Shown here piece after piece: positions 8,215 through 16,681 of a DNA stretch of 64,000 bases; within the stretch, counting starts at the first letter, position 1, and every line of letters starts with the position of its first letter. Source of the stretch: Lysinibacillus mangiferihumi (lineage in GTDB: Bacteria; Bacillota; Bacilli; Bacillales_A; Planococcaceae); assembly GCF_003049665.1 (NCBI RefSeq), contig NZ_PYWM01000009.1, forward strand, positions 1 to 64,000, read 5' to 3'. The notes beneath the pieces were generated by a model, which ran no database searches, was not told the origin of the DNA, and saw only the letters and a list, made by a program, of their open reading frames with translations. The translations under genes and the position numbers were made by a program.

Positions 8215-9171
8215 ATGCAAAAGAATCCACAACCTAAAATATTGAAAGACTTCTTAGTGTACTTAACAACAATCAAAGGAAAGTCCCAACGCACTCGAAA
8301 AGAATATGAATACGATCTCACTTTATTCTTTCGTTTTCATTTAGCTATGCAAAATGATATAGATATCGCGCAATTAAACGAAGTCGATATTGCTACTATT
8401 ACAATAGAAGAAATCCGTGACATCACTTTGGAAGATCTCTATTTATTTATGGAGTATTGTGAAGTACAACGTAAAAATTCTGCTTCCGCAAGAGCCCGTA
8501 AAGTCGCTACCTTAAAATCATTTTTCAAATACATTAAAGGAAAACGACGCCTTATAGAAGAAAATCCAGCGGAGGAGTTGGAAACACCAAAGATTGGACG
8601 CAGAAAACCGATATACATGAATATGGATGAGGCGACCCAGTTTATTGAGGGTATTCAACTGCATCGCGCATCACCACGGAATTATTGCATGATGATGTTT
8701 TTCTTAAATCTTGGTATTCGCGTATCTGAACTGTGCCAACTGAATACTTCATCCTTACAAGGTCGTTATTTGACCGTAATCGGAAAAGGAAATAAAGAGC
8801 GTACGGTTTACTTAAATGATAGTTGCATGCAAGCGCTAAATAATTATGAACAGAGTGGGAAAACACCATACAAAGGGGAAGGTGAAGAGCCTCTTTTTGT
8901 TTCGCAAAAAGGAACACGTTTTACACGACAAACCGTCGCTAAAATTGTTAAGCAAATCAATAAACAATCGGGTCTACAAAAGGACAGACTTACACCACAT
9001 AAATTGCGTCATACATCGGCGACAATGATGTATAAAGCTGGGGCAGACATTCGTAGCTTACAGCATATACTAGGACACTCCAGTGTCGCTACAACCCAAA
9101 TCTATACCCATATTGAAGATGAGCAATTGCAACATGTTTTGGAGAATAATCCTTTTAATATTGTTGATTAA
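8215..9171 (+). CDS. Tyrosine recombinase, XerC/XerD/XerS-like
   Basis: 318 residues with an N-terminal core-binding domain (about 1-125) and a complete catalytic domain: Arg169 (LGIRVSEL), Lys191 (GKGNKER), His262 and Arg265 (HKLRHT), His288 (ILGH) and nucleophile Tyr297. It should cut and rejoin DNA by the 3'-phosphotyrosine mechanism. GAGGTGA precedes the ATG. No phage or transposon genes flank it, so a chromosome-dimer or cassette role cannot be told apart. A decayed partial copy of it lies at 11764-11935. Confidence 0.9.
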   Translation: MQKNPQPKILKDFLVYLTTIKGKSQRTRKEYEYDLTLFFRFHLAMQNDIDIAQLNEVDIATITIEEIRDITLEDLYLFMEYCEVQRKNSASARARKVATLKSFFKYIKGKRRLIEENPAEELETPKIGRRKPIYMNMDEATQFIEGIQLHRASPRNYCMMMFFLNLGIRVSELCQLNTSSLQGRYLTVIGKGNKERTVYLNDSCMQALNNYEQSGKTPYKGEGEEPLFVSQKGTRFTRQTVAKIVKQINKQSGLQKDRLTPHKLRHTSATMMYKAGADIRSLQHILGHSSVATTQIYTHIEDEQLQHVLENNPFNIVD

Positions 9172-9269
9172 TAACTAGCGTAAAAGCATACGAACAAGTA
9201 AGATGCATATATACAGAGTAGGGTCTAAATTAGAAAGGGATTACATTTTACTAAAGTCCACAACGAGGA

Positions 9270-9315
9270 GCCCGATTTCTCCTGCTTGAATACAAAGAGT
9301 AATCGGGCTTTATTA
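9270..9315 (+). terminator. Intrinsic terminator after recombinase region
   Basis: GAGCCCGATT pairs with AATCGGGCTTTATT around a 23-base loop. The rest of the 9172-9534 gap is AT-rich with no gene seen. Confidence 0.65.
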
Positions 9316-9534
9316 TGTTCATCCAGTATAAATAACTCTTAATGAAGTAAATATCTTAGTATATTAAATAAAAACGCATTTTATAAACAGACTGCAATGG
9401 AGAAATGTTTAAGGCAAAAAATATCATTTTGGATATGAGTTTTTATTGTGGAATGTATCTATGTAATTAAGAGGTGAGGTGATATTGCAAATAAGATTTT
9501 AAACTACCGGAACGCAATGGAAAGTATATCTCCC

Positions 9535-10716
9535 CTATTTATATTTAATTATTGACGTACGGTAACCAATTAGAGCCACAAGTATAATAACAAAACCTGC
9601 TAGCGTAAGTGCTGTAGTTGAATTTACATAGCTACCTAACATTCCCCAAAAAAGTACTCCTACAGGTGATAATAGTGATGAAATGCTAGCAATTCCTAGT
9701 ATACGACTACGGTAATCTTCAGGTACTTCAAATAACACAGTAGTTGAAATAGTACTAGTTATAGCAAAGAAAAAACCAATAAAATAGAAAATAGTATAAA
9801 GGGTCCATTGATTTTGATCAAGGTAAAGCAATGTAAAAAGAATTCCTCCAAAAAGTAAGCTGTTTATATATAAAATCCCACGACTTTTGGTAATTTTGAA
9901 CAGGCTAAGTAGAAAAGTAGCTGTAAGGGAGCCGATAGAAAATACAGTTAGAACTGTTCCATATATACTTGATGAAAGATTTAACTCATTCTGAATTAAA
10001 TTAGCAAGGTTAACATTATAACTTACTACTGCTAGATTTGCTAAAGTAATTAAAGAAGTGGACCAAAAAATAATTTTATTGGTATAAAAATAAATTATTC
10101 CATTTTTAACTTGGCTAATAAATGGTTCATGTTGTACTATCGAATCAGTTTTTTTGGTTTCTGGAATAAAAATGGTTAAAATTGTAGCAAGTAAAAATGT
10201 AATACTGTTAAATATAATAAATTCACTAAAATTAAAATAGATAATACAATAGCCAGCCAATGAAGGAGCCATGATAGAAACAATTCTAAATATCGTTTCA
10301 TTCATAGATGCAGCTTTCGTCAAATCTTTTCCTTGCATTAAAGCGGGAATCATTCCTCCATATATTGGTCTAAATACCGCATCCAATATAGAGATTAAAA
10401 GCGTTAGTATATATATTTCAGTTAAATTGAACGGACGATTTGCTAGCGAAAGCCCCCAAACAAATGTAATGAAAAAGCGAATAAAGTCCAGCCATATCAA
10501 TAATTTTTTTTTCGATACCCGATCACCAATTACCCCAGCAGCTATAGAAAATATAATCTTAGGAAGCATTCCTACAAAAAGTATAGTTCCTAATATAAAT
10601 GGAGATTTAGTCTGCTCAATAACATACCATACTAATGCAATATGATAAACTGTTCCACCAATACTAGAAATCCCTTGTCCTAGCCATAGGTATATTATAG
10701 GTGGTATATTTTTCAT
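9535..10716 (-). CDS. MFS transporter, drug-efflux-like
   Basis: 393 residues with about 12 hydrophobic segments, the usual MFS size. The region GDRVSKKKLLIWLDFIRF after TM2 is the family loop motif. It resembles macrolide-type MFS exporters in layout, but the substrate cannot be read from sequence. AAAAGGAGG abuts an ATG at 10725. The ATG at 10716 has proper spacing and is preferred. It is unusually AT-rich, like the HPr-kinase-like gene beside it, which suggests shared acquisition. Confidence 0.85.
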   Translation of the reverse strand: MKNIPPIIYLWLGQGISSIGGTVYHIALVWYVIEQTKSPFILGTILFVGMLPKIIFSIAAGVIGDRVSKKKLLIWLDFIRFFITFVWGLSLANRPFNLTEIYILTLLISILDAVFRPIYGGMIPALMQGKDLTKAASMNETIFRIVSIMAPSLAGYCIIYFNFSEFIIFNSITFLLATILTIFIPETKKTDSIVQHEPFISQVKNGIIYFYTNKIIFWSTSLITLANLAVVSYNVNLANLIQNELNLSSSIYGTVLTVFSIGSLTATFLLSLFKITKSRGILYINSLLFGGILFTLLYLDQNQWTLYTIFYFIGFFFAITSTISTTVLFEVPEDYRSRILGIASISSLLSPVGVLFWGMLGSYVNSTTALTLAGFVIILVALIGYRTSIIKYK

Positions 10717-10940
10717 TTCAGTCATCCTCCTTTTAGCAATATTTGTGTAAGTAGGGAAATTAATTTGACTTAACCGCCTATGCTAAAATTTACCGAGAAC
10801 AATTAACTGATTTTCATCTGATTACTTAGTCCAATATTAAGAATTGATTTTCTTCTTTCATTCGATATTTTTCACCTATATTGTAACAGTATAATAGCAA
10901 ATTTACATTAATTTTCTTGCTTTCCTAAAAAACCATAATT

Positions 10941-10968
10941 TTGACAAATGAAATATTGATAATATAAA
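10941..10968 (+). promoter_or_regulatory. Promoter-like sequence before HPr-kinase-like ORF
   Basis: TTGACA (10941-10946) and TATAAA (10963-10968) with 16-bp spacing. Confidence 0.4.
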
Positions 10969-11718
10969 AAGAGTTATTTTGCATATGGGAAATTTAACTT
11001 CGATTGGGAAAAAGTCGATAGATATTTATTTAGAACAAGACCTATAAATCAAAATTCAATTCTTAATGGGGTATATTATCAAGAATTTGGGAGTAAAGAA
11101 GTAATTCCATGGGATTCGTATCAACCCGTGTTACCACCATTTGTTAAAAAACCATTTTTAAATTCATTTGTCGCTTTACATGCAGGAGCCGTTAAACATT
11201 ATAATAATCAAGCCTTATTATTCGTTGGTAGTAGAGCAAGTGGAAAAACAACCAGTACATTAGAATTAGTTAACTCTAATCATGATTTTGAATTATTGAC
11301 TGATGAGACCATGTTTTGCAGAAAAAGAAGTATATATGTAGAGCCATTTCCTAGATTAGTACTACCTCGATATGATAATAATGGTAATATTGTAAAAAGA
11401 GAGTTACCGGCAACTGAAGCATTTTGTAAAATTGCAAACTCAGGAGCAATAGTCAGCCATATTTTTTATTTAAAACCAGAAGAAAATTCACAAAAACCAT
11501 TAATAAATGAGATTTCAAATGAGGAGTCTTACAGATATTTAGTTGAACATTATCAGTATGCGGGGACAGAATTTAAAGAAAGTTTATTAACATTATATCG
11601 GATTTCAGAATATGCTAAAGCAAGTATAGTTAGTTATAATACCTATCATGAGTTAAAAGAAATAATAAAAACTATTCCTCAATATATAAAAAAAACTCAG
11701 AAGGATTATTATACTTAA
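10963..11718 (+). pseudogene. HPr kinase-like P-loop protein, 5'-truncated
   Basis: The frame is open and protein-like from 10963 (YFAYGKFNFDWEKVDRYLF) but contains no ATG, GTG or TTG until GTG 11128, which has no ribosome site. The family's N-terminal part is therefore probably missing. Walker A GSRASGKTT follows the typical ALHAGAV segment, then LLTDETMF as the Walker-B-like part. Such HprK-like proteins occur in peptide-modification (for example lasso peptide) clusters as kinases. Here only an MFS exporter remains nearby. Translation from 11128 (196 residues) is possible but would lack the front of the fold. Confidence 0.6.
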
Positions 11719-11763
11719 TAAATAAAAAAGAAGAATTTAGAAGTAAAGACTCGATTAAAGAGA

Positions 11764-11935
11764 ATAGAATGTTATGATGATATTTTAAAATCTAGATATT
11801 CGAGTATCCGAACTGTATCAACTCAATAAATCATCCATACAAGGACGATATTTGACTATTTAAGGAAAGAGAAAAAGAGCACACAGATTATTTGAATAAT
11901 AGTTCTATCCAAGAGCTAAATAATTCTGAACATAA
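11764..11935 (+). pseudogene. Remnant of a tyrosine recombinase gene, paralogue of the one at 8215
   Basis: The DNA aligns with 8681-8855: translated pieces IRVSELYQLNKSSIQGRYLTI, then ELNN correspond to IRVSELCQLNTSSLQGRYLTV and ALNN of the intact gene. Stop codons and small indels break the frame after YLTI. Both the front and the catalytic C-terminus are missing. It ends right at the ribosome site of the DinB gene. Confidence 0.85.
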
Positions 11936-11949
11936 AAAGGGGAAAATAT

Positions 11950-12453
11950 ATGATTTCAACATATCTTGAACAATTAAGTACTACGAGAGAACAACTATTA
12001 AAGTCAATAGAAGTATTGAACGATGCACAATTTAATCAAAAACCTGATGCAAACAGATGGAGCATTGCTCAAATATGTCATCATTTAGTGCTAGTAGAAA
12101 CTTCAACAATGAAGGCCATTTCATGGGGGGTAGCCTCTCAAGAAAATACCAATCCTGAACGGATCAATGTCGAGCTAATGAGAGATAGAACAAAGAAGCT
12201 CGCAGCACCCAAAATTGTGGAACCGACAGAGGAAGCATTTGCTGTCCAGCAAATGGTGACATTATTATATGAAACAAGAGCGAAACTAAAGACATTTTTG
12301 CTTCAACTAGAAGAGCCATCCTTACTTGCTAAAAAAGCTGTGAATCACCCAGCCTTCGGACCATTGCCACTCAATCAATGGATTGAGCAAGTGTATTTGC
12401 ATGAACAACGACACATTGAACAAATACATGAAATGAAAGGTATTGTCATTTAA
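11950..12453 (+). CDS. DinB/YfiT-like metal-binding protein
   Basis: 167 residues, a four-helix bundle family. His44/His45 (QICHHL) and His151/His155 (LHEQRHIEQI) are at the positions of the DinB metal triad. Members include thiol-dependent transferases and uncharacterised stress proteins, so the reaction here is open. AAGGGG precedes ATG 11950. Confidence 0.85.
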   Translation: MISTYLEQLSTTREQLLKSIEVLNDAQFNQKPDANRWSIAQICHHLVLVETSTMKAISWGVASQENTNPERINVELMRDRTKKLAAPKIVEPTEEAFAVQQMVTLLYETRAKLKTFLLQLEEPSLLAKKAVNHPAFGPLPLNQWIEQVYLHEQRHIEQIHEMKGIVI

Positions 12454-12471
12454 CTTGGACTAGGAGTTACG

Positions 12472-12609
12472 ATGAAGAAAAGAAAACTAAAGCAGATTAT
12501 GAAAAACAATTTGAAAGAACTAAGAAATTGTGTGTTAACAGAAATAATTTGGAATATCATTCTATGGATTCCGAGACAAATTTTTCGTTTACTAAAAAAT
12601 ATACTATAA
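12472..12609 (+). CDS. Small basic, probably membrane-associated protein, 45 residues
   Basis: MKKRKLKQIMK is followed by NLKELRN and a hydrophobic stretch (LTEIIWNIILWIP, then RQIFRLLKNIL). It has TAGGAG six bases upstream and a strong terminator directly after, so it is likely expressed with the DinB gene (gap 18 bp). Family not recognised. Its basic start plus hydrophobic core would suit a peripheral membrane peptide. Confidence 0.55.
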   Translation: MKKRKLKQIMKNNLKELRNCVLTEIIWNIILWIPRQIFRLLKNIL

Positions 12610-12621
12610 AATTGTATCGAA

Positions 12622-12664
12622 ACCCGAGTTCTGACGTTGATTACGCAGAAGTCGGGCTTTTTTA
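12622..12664 (+). terminator. Intrinsic terminator
   Basis: CCCGAGTTCTG pairs with CAGAAGTCGGG, followed by CTTTTTT. Confidence 0.85.
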
Positions 12665-12690
12665 ATTTACAATTCGTTATGAATATTTAC

Positions 12691-12753
12691 TTGACGAACA
12701 ACATAATCTGTTATATATTAAATAAAAATAAAAACAACTGTTATAAAACAGTT
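12691..12753 (+). promoter_or_regulatory. Promoter with repeated CTGTTATA operator-like elements (copy 1)
   Basis: TTGACG (12691-12696), 17 bp, TATATT (12714-12719). CTGTTATA occurs at 12708 overlapping the -10, and again exactly 30 bp later at 12738. The second is part of AACTGTT-N4-AACAGTT (12736-12753), an inverted repeat. The same layout recurs at 13046. Confidence 0.7.
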
Positions 12754-12773
12754 TGTGTCAGGAGGAATCGGAT

Positions 12774-12923
12774 ATGTCAAAGTATCGAGATGGTTATGAG
12801 TTTTATTGTGAAATGTGTGAACGTTATGGGCTAGAGCCAATTTCATTCCGTTATTATATTATTCAATTATCACAGGAACAACTTTCAGCTTATAATATGC
12901 AAGCGAAACAACTTGGAATTTAA
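12774..12923 (+). CDS. Small protein of a tandem paralogous family, copy 1 (49 residues)
   Basis: Begins MSKYRDGYEFYCEMCERYG, then LEPISFRYYI and LSQEQLSAYN. GGAGG at 12761-12765 is ideally placed. It shares with the next two genes the pattern YRxGYExY, LEPIxF-x-Y and LSQEQLxxYN, and with copy 2 a CxxC. It is followed by its own terminator. Family not recognised. The CxxC could bind metal, but copy 3 keeps only one Cys. Confidence 0.75.
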   Translation: MSKYRDGYEFYCEMCERYGLEPISFRYYIIQLSQEQLSAYNMQAKQLGI

Positions 12924-12978
12924 AATAATCGCTACAAAGGATGTGGTTATAACGGACGCCAAATTGAATAGTTTATGA

Positions 12979-13016
12979 AAAGCCCAGCCATACTAAATAC
13001 ATGGACTGGGCTTTGA
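12979..13016 (+). terminator. Intrinsic terminator after copy 1
   Basis: AAAGCCCAG and CTGGGCTTT arms with CCAT/ATGG extension. Confidence 0.8.
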
Positions 13017-13045
13017 TTAATATGAAAGAAATTTCAGAAATATTA

Positions 13046-13100
13046 TTGACTTGAGTCGATAACTGTTATATATTATTTATACAAATAAACAACTGTTATA
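13046..13100 (+). promoter_or_regulatory. Promoter with repeated CTGTTATA operator-like elements (copy 2)
   Basis: TTGACT (13046-13051), 17 bp, TATATT (13069-13074). CTGTTATA at 13063 and 13093, again 30 bp apart and again with the first copy over the -10. The region is clearly a duplicate of the promoter at 12691. Confidence 0.7.
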
Positions 13101-13123
13101 GTACAAAGAGAAGAGGAAAATGG

Positions 13124-13279
13124 ATGGCACATTATAGAGAAGGTTATGAGTTATATTGTAAAAAATGCGAGCAGTTTAATTTAGAGCCTATTAATTTTTA
13201 TTATTTTATGAATAAGTTATCTCAGGAGCAATTAGAGTTCTACAATGAAGCAGCACACGAAAGGAAGTTATTGGCATGA
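13124..13279 (+). CDS. Small protein of the tandem family, copy 2 (51 residues)
   Basis: Begins MAHYREGYELYCKKCEQFN, then LEPINFYYF and LSQEQLEFYN. GAAGAGG lies 7 bases before ATG 13124. A nearer ATG at 13120 would encode only five residues. CxxC is conserved with copy 1. The stop overlaps the ATG of copy 3 by four bases (ATGA), so the two are translated together. Confidence 0.75.
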   Translation: MAHYREGYELYCKKCEQFNLEPINFYYFMNKLSQEQLEFYNEAAHERKLLA

Positions 13280-13446
13280 CGGACTATCGACAAGGATATG
13301 AATTTTACAGACAAATATGTGATCAACATGGATTAGAGCCAATAAACTTTCACTACTATATATTAAACTTATCACAAGAACAACTGGATGCTTACAATGA
13401 ACAAGCAAAAATCGTGGGAGGTCAAATTGAATATGAAGTCTCTTAA
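13276..13446 (+). CDS. Small protein of the tandem family, copy 3 (56 residues)
   Basis: Begins MTDYRQGYEFYRQICDQHG, then LEPINFHYYI and LSQEQLDAYN, with a short extra tail ending QIEYEVS. AAGGAAG (13261-13267) inside copy 2 is its ribosome site. The first Cys of the CxxC is Arg here. A terminator follows directly. Confidence 0.75.
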   Translation: MTDYRQGYEFYRQICDQHGLEPINFHYYILNLSQEQLDAYNEQAKIVGGQIEYEVS

Positions 13447-13451
13447 CATGT

Positions 13452-13493
13452 AAAAATGCCTTGCTGCCAGCTGCGACAGTAAGGCATTTTTAA
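13452..13493 (+). terminator. Intrinsic terminator
   Basis: AAAAATGCCTTGCTG and CAGTAAGGCATTTTT arms. Confidence 0.85.
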
Positions 13494-13674
13494 TTTTTTA
13501 AAAGTATCGATTTTATTGTTTTAAAGGTAAATAGTATAACGATAGTTTTAATAGTAGGACAAATGTAATTATTGAGATTGGTAAATTGTCGAATGAAGTG
13601 CGTTTAAAGTCATTCTTTTTTGTCTAATTTATTGAAATCTATAAAATTAGATAATTGTAGATTTTATATTTGGG

Positions 13675-13704
13675 TTGAATTAACTGCTTTTCTAAGACTA
13701 TAAT
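13675..13704 (+). promoter_or_regulatory. Likely sigma-A promoter of the PAS-GGDEF-EAL gene
   Basis: TTGAAT (13675-13680), 18 bp, TATAAT (13699-13704). The rest of the 13494-13805 gap is AT-rich without other features. Confidence 0.5.
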
Positions 13705-13805
13705 ATAATTACATAAAAAAGGGCCAGCTACCACAACTTTATACCTCACTATTATGTAAAGAAAAAGTACTAAACCCTCTTATTTTAATGAACGGAGAAT
13801 GAAAA

Positions 13806-15527
13806 ATGATGAATATCACGCCTGGTAGTATTAATCAAGTTAACTACAGCCTGAAAGAATTACAAGATATTTTTTCAGCAATGAATAGTTCGATCATTGT
13901 TGCCATTACAGATCGGACCGGAAATATAACATTTGTTAATGATCATTTTTGTAAAATCTCGAAATATAAGCGTGAAGAATTAATTGGACAAGATCACCGT
14001 TTACTAAACTCAGGTTTCCATCCTAAATCTTTTTTCAGAGAAATGTGGAAAACAATTGGTAAAGGAGATATGTGGAATGGTGAGGTGTGCAATCGCGCTA
14101 AAGATGGTAGCTTATACTGGGTGAAAACAACAATCATTCCTTTCCTCGATGATAATAACAAACCTTATCAATATATTGCCATTCGAGTAGATATTACTGC
14201 ACAAAAGGATATTAAGAAAATTACCCATATTGCTTATCATGATGAATTAACAGGGTTACCAAACCGTCGTAAGTTAGAACAACGTTTAGAAAATGAATTC
14301 CATCAATCTCGACGTACAGGTGAGAAGTTTGCGTTATTTTTCATTGATGTGAATCGTTTTAAAAACATAAATGATGGACTTGGCCACATCATCGGTGATA
14401 TGTTCCTTGTGGAAATGGCAAATCGTATTCGTAATGTAGACTACACATCCAACTCTTTCTATCGCCACAATAGTGATGAATTCGTTATGATATTAAATGA
14501 TGTTTCACGAATTGAAGAAATGGCAAAAGAAATAATTGGGGTTTTCGATGATAGCTTCATCGTAGACGCATACGAATTTTATGCAAGTATAAGCATTGGT
14601 ATTAGTGTTTTTCCGGATCATGCCAATACAATAGAAGATTTATTAAAAAATGCTGATATAGCGATGTATGCGGCAAAATCAACTCGAGGCAATCAATATC
14701 GACTTTATAGACATAATATGGATGAGGCAAATGATAAGTGGTTACTACTTGAAACCAAACTACACCAAGCATTAAAAAAAGATATACTAGAACTACATTA
14801 CCAGCCAAAAATCGATTTAAAAACGGATCGAGTTGTTGGGATGGAAGCTTTACTGCGTTGGTACGATCCTGAATTAGGACAAATGCCACCAGATCGTTTT
14901 ATTCCGTTTGCTGAAGAATGTGGACTTATCAATGATATTGGTGTTTGGGTATTACATAAAGCTTGTGCACAAGTATGTGCATGGAACAAAACATTTCATT
15001 CAAATTTAAGCGTTGCTGTCAATATATCACCCATTCATATTAGCACACCTGGTTTTGTTGAAATGGTACGTGATGCCATTGCAGCTACAAAAATCGATCC
15101 GCATTTATTAGAAATCGAAATTACAGAGATGAGTATGCTAGACTATACGGAAGATTTAATTAATACTATTGAACAGTTAAGAGCATTAGGGATTACTATT
15201 GCGTTAGACGATTTCGGAACAGGCTATTCATCCTTAAATTATTTAAAAAAATTCCCAGTAGATGTGTTAAAAATCGATCGCGCGTTTGTTCGTGATATTT
15301 TACCAGAGAAAACAGGGATTGCAATGATTTCCGCAATGATTTCCTTGGCTCATGCTTTAAATCTCCAAGTAGTAGCAGAAGGTGTCGAAGAAGAGGCTGA
15401 ATTAAATGTACTGCGAGAGCATGGCTGTGATTTCGTACAAGGCTATTACTTTAGCAAACCACTATCGGTGCAAGATTTTACCACAACCATCTTAAATCAA
15501 TCGCCAACAAGTAAATCTAACTCCTAA
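13806..15527 (+). CDS. PAS-GGDEF-EAL protein, probable c-di-GMP phosphodiesterase
   Basis: 573 residues, cytosolic. A PAS domain (about 16-135; VDITAQK at its end), a GGDEF domain (140-305) and an EAL domain (315-562). The signature GGDEF reads NSDEF at 222-226, so diguanylate cyclase activity is probably lost, and it may act as a GTP-sensing regulatory domain. The EAL part is complete: EALLRW at 347, NISPIHI, EITEM, DDFGTGYSSL at 468 and VAEGVE. Net function is therefore c-di-GMP hydrolysis controlled by a PAS ligand. Start 13806 has CGGAGAA 8 bases upstream. The gene stands alone. Confidence 0.9.
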   Translation: MMNITPGSINQVNYSLKELQDIFSAMNSSIIVAITDRTGNITFVNDHFCKISKYKREELIGQDHRLLNSGFHPKSFFREMWKTIGKGDMWNGEVCNRAKDGSLYWVKTTIIPFLDDNNKPYQYIAIRVDITAQKDIKKITHIAYHDELTGLPNRRKLEQRLENEFHQSRRTGEKFALFFIDVNRFKNINDGLGHIIGDMFLVEMANRIRNVDYTSNSFYRHNSDEFVMILNDVSRIEEMAKEIIGVFDDSFIVDAYEFYASISIGISVFPDHANTIEDLLKNADIAMYAAKSTRGNQYRLYRHNMDEANDKWLLLETKLHQALKKDILELHYQPKIDLKTDRVVGMEALLRWYDPELGQMPPDRFIPFAEECGLINDIGVWVLHKACAQVCAWNKTFHSNLSVAVNISPIHISTPGFVEMVRDAIAATKIDPHLLEIEITEMSMLDYTEDLINTIEQLRALGITIALDDFGTGYSSLNYLKKFPVDVLKIDRAFVRDILPEKTGIAMISAMISLAHALNLQVVAEGVEEEAELNVLREHGCDFVQGYYFSKPLSVQDFTTTILNQSPTSKSNS

Positions 15528-15837
15528 ATGGGGCTAGATTTATTTTCTTAAATATAGTTTACATAATAATATTATTGTATGAATTGTTGCTGTAAGAAAT
15601 TCATGGTATAATTTGGTTTTAACAAGTTGCATTCAGGGAAATTGCTTAAACACTTAATCAATTCGCCTTTGCTCTTGCTAAAAGAACGATAGGCGTGCAA
15701 ACAGCAAGCTGTTATCAGCTAAGATTGCTTGCATTAAATCTAAACAATAATGAAATGGGAGTAGCTGCCAATAATATATACCTATTTTTAAATTTTTGTC
15801 TAATAAAGATGTCAAAAATGATAATAGGAGAATCATG
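15528..15837. other. Intergenic with an ORF fragment, nothing recognised
   Basis: A weak hairpin (AAATCTA / TAGATTT, about 15511-15545) ends the EAL gene. From about 15650 a start-less plus-strand frame (FALAKRTIGVQTASCYQL) runs to the acetyltransferase start. It reads like a gene tail but I cannot assign it. Confidence 0.4.
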
Positions 15838-16347
15838 ATGATTGAATTGAAAACAGCAAGATTAAGAATACTACCACTAAGTGCAAATAATCTAAGATTA
15901 CTCATTGAGAATCCAAAGAAGTTAGAGCTACAATTATCTCTAATAGAATCAGGTAGTTTTCTAAGTATGGAACTTCAACAAGCTATGGAAATTCGACTTT
16001 CTAAGTTACTACGTGATAGGGAAAATTATATTTGGTATACCAATTGGTTCATCGTCTCCCATAGTCAAAATTGTAGTGTTGGAGGAATTATGTTAAAAGG
16101 ACTTCCAAACAACAATGGTGAAGTCATAATTGGGTATTACACTTTACCTGAATATCAAGGAAACGGCTATATGACGGAAGCACTTGAAACAATGAAAAAT
16201 TGGTTGTTAAATCAGCCCAGTGTGAAGTGCGTTATTGCTGATACGGAAAAAGACAATATCGCATCCCATAGAGTATTAGAAAAGTCCGGTGCGAAGCTGT
16301 ATAAAGAAACAGCTACATTATATTATTGGAGATTTATCCAAAATTAA
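15838..16347 (+). CDS. GNAT-family acetyltransferase (RimJ/RimL-like)
   Basis: About 170 residues. TARLRILPLSANNLRLL is the usual beginning, EYQGNGYMTEAL is the acetyl-CoA pyrophosphate loop (Q/R-x-x-G-x-G/A form), and SHRVLEKSGA is the C-terminal motif. AGGAG at 15826-15830 favours ATG 15838 over 15835. Acceptor substrate unknown. Confidence 0.85.
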   Translation: MIELKTARLRILPLSANNLRLLIENPKKLELQLSLIESGSFLSMELQQAMEIRLSKLLRDRENYIWYTNWFIVSHSQNCSVGGIMLKGLPNNNGEVIIGYYTLPEYQGNGYMTEALETMKNWLLNQPSVKCVIADTEKDNIASHRVLEKSGAKLYKETATLYYWRFIQN

Positions 16348-16355
16348 TGACTTAA

Positions 16356-16395
16356 AAAAAGAGCCTTCATATCAAAAAATGAAGACTCTTTTTGC
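16356..16395 (+). terminator. Intrinsic terminator
   Basis: AAAAAGAGCCTTCAT and ATGAAGACTCTTTTT arms. Confidence 0.85.
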
Positions 16396-16443
16396 TATTG
16401 CGAAATATGAAATGAATTACAAAAATAATAATGAGGTGAGATA

Positions 16444-16680
16444 ATGGGCAATTTTTTTGTACCGTCAAAAGGCATACTGTCGTGGAAAGAATACCTTGCA
16501 GATCCTCTAAAGCAATGGAAAAAAGGATGCTCTGCTTTTGAGTTAGCTGTTAGTTGGGAGAATGCGAATAATTTGCCATACACCGTGAACAATGTATTTA
16601 AAAATAGTAACATTACTTTATTTCACAATATTGAAGTATTATATGGGTTTCCTGAATACAAGGTAGCTTTACCTGGAGGA
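16444..16680 (+). pseudogene. 5' stump of an unrecognised gene fused to an MFS tail
   Basis: GAGGTGAGATA precedes ATG 16444. About 79 residues are protein-like (WKKGCSAFELAVSWE, then FHNIEVLYGFPEYKVALPGG). Past the PGG the frame runs into the antisense of nothing meaningful, because the DNA from about 16680 belongs to a transporter gene in a different frame. The missing 3' part is not seen elsewhere in the window. Confidence 0.6.
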
Positions 16681-16681
16681 A

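Noticed and set aside
12774-13446. Treating the three small genes as a CRISPR-like or simple DNA repeat
   Set aside because: Similarity is at protein level with separate ribosome sites, stops and terminators. No spacer-repeat pattern is present.
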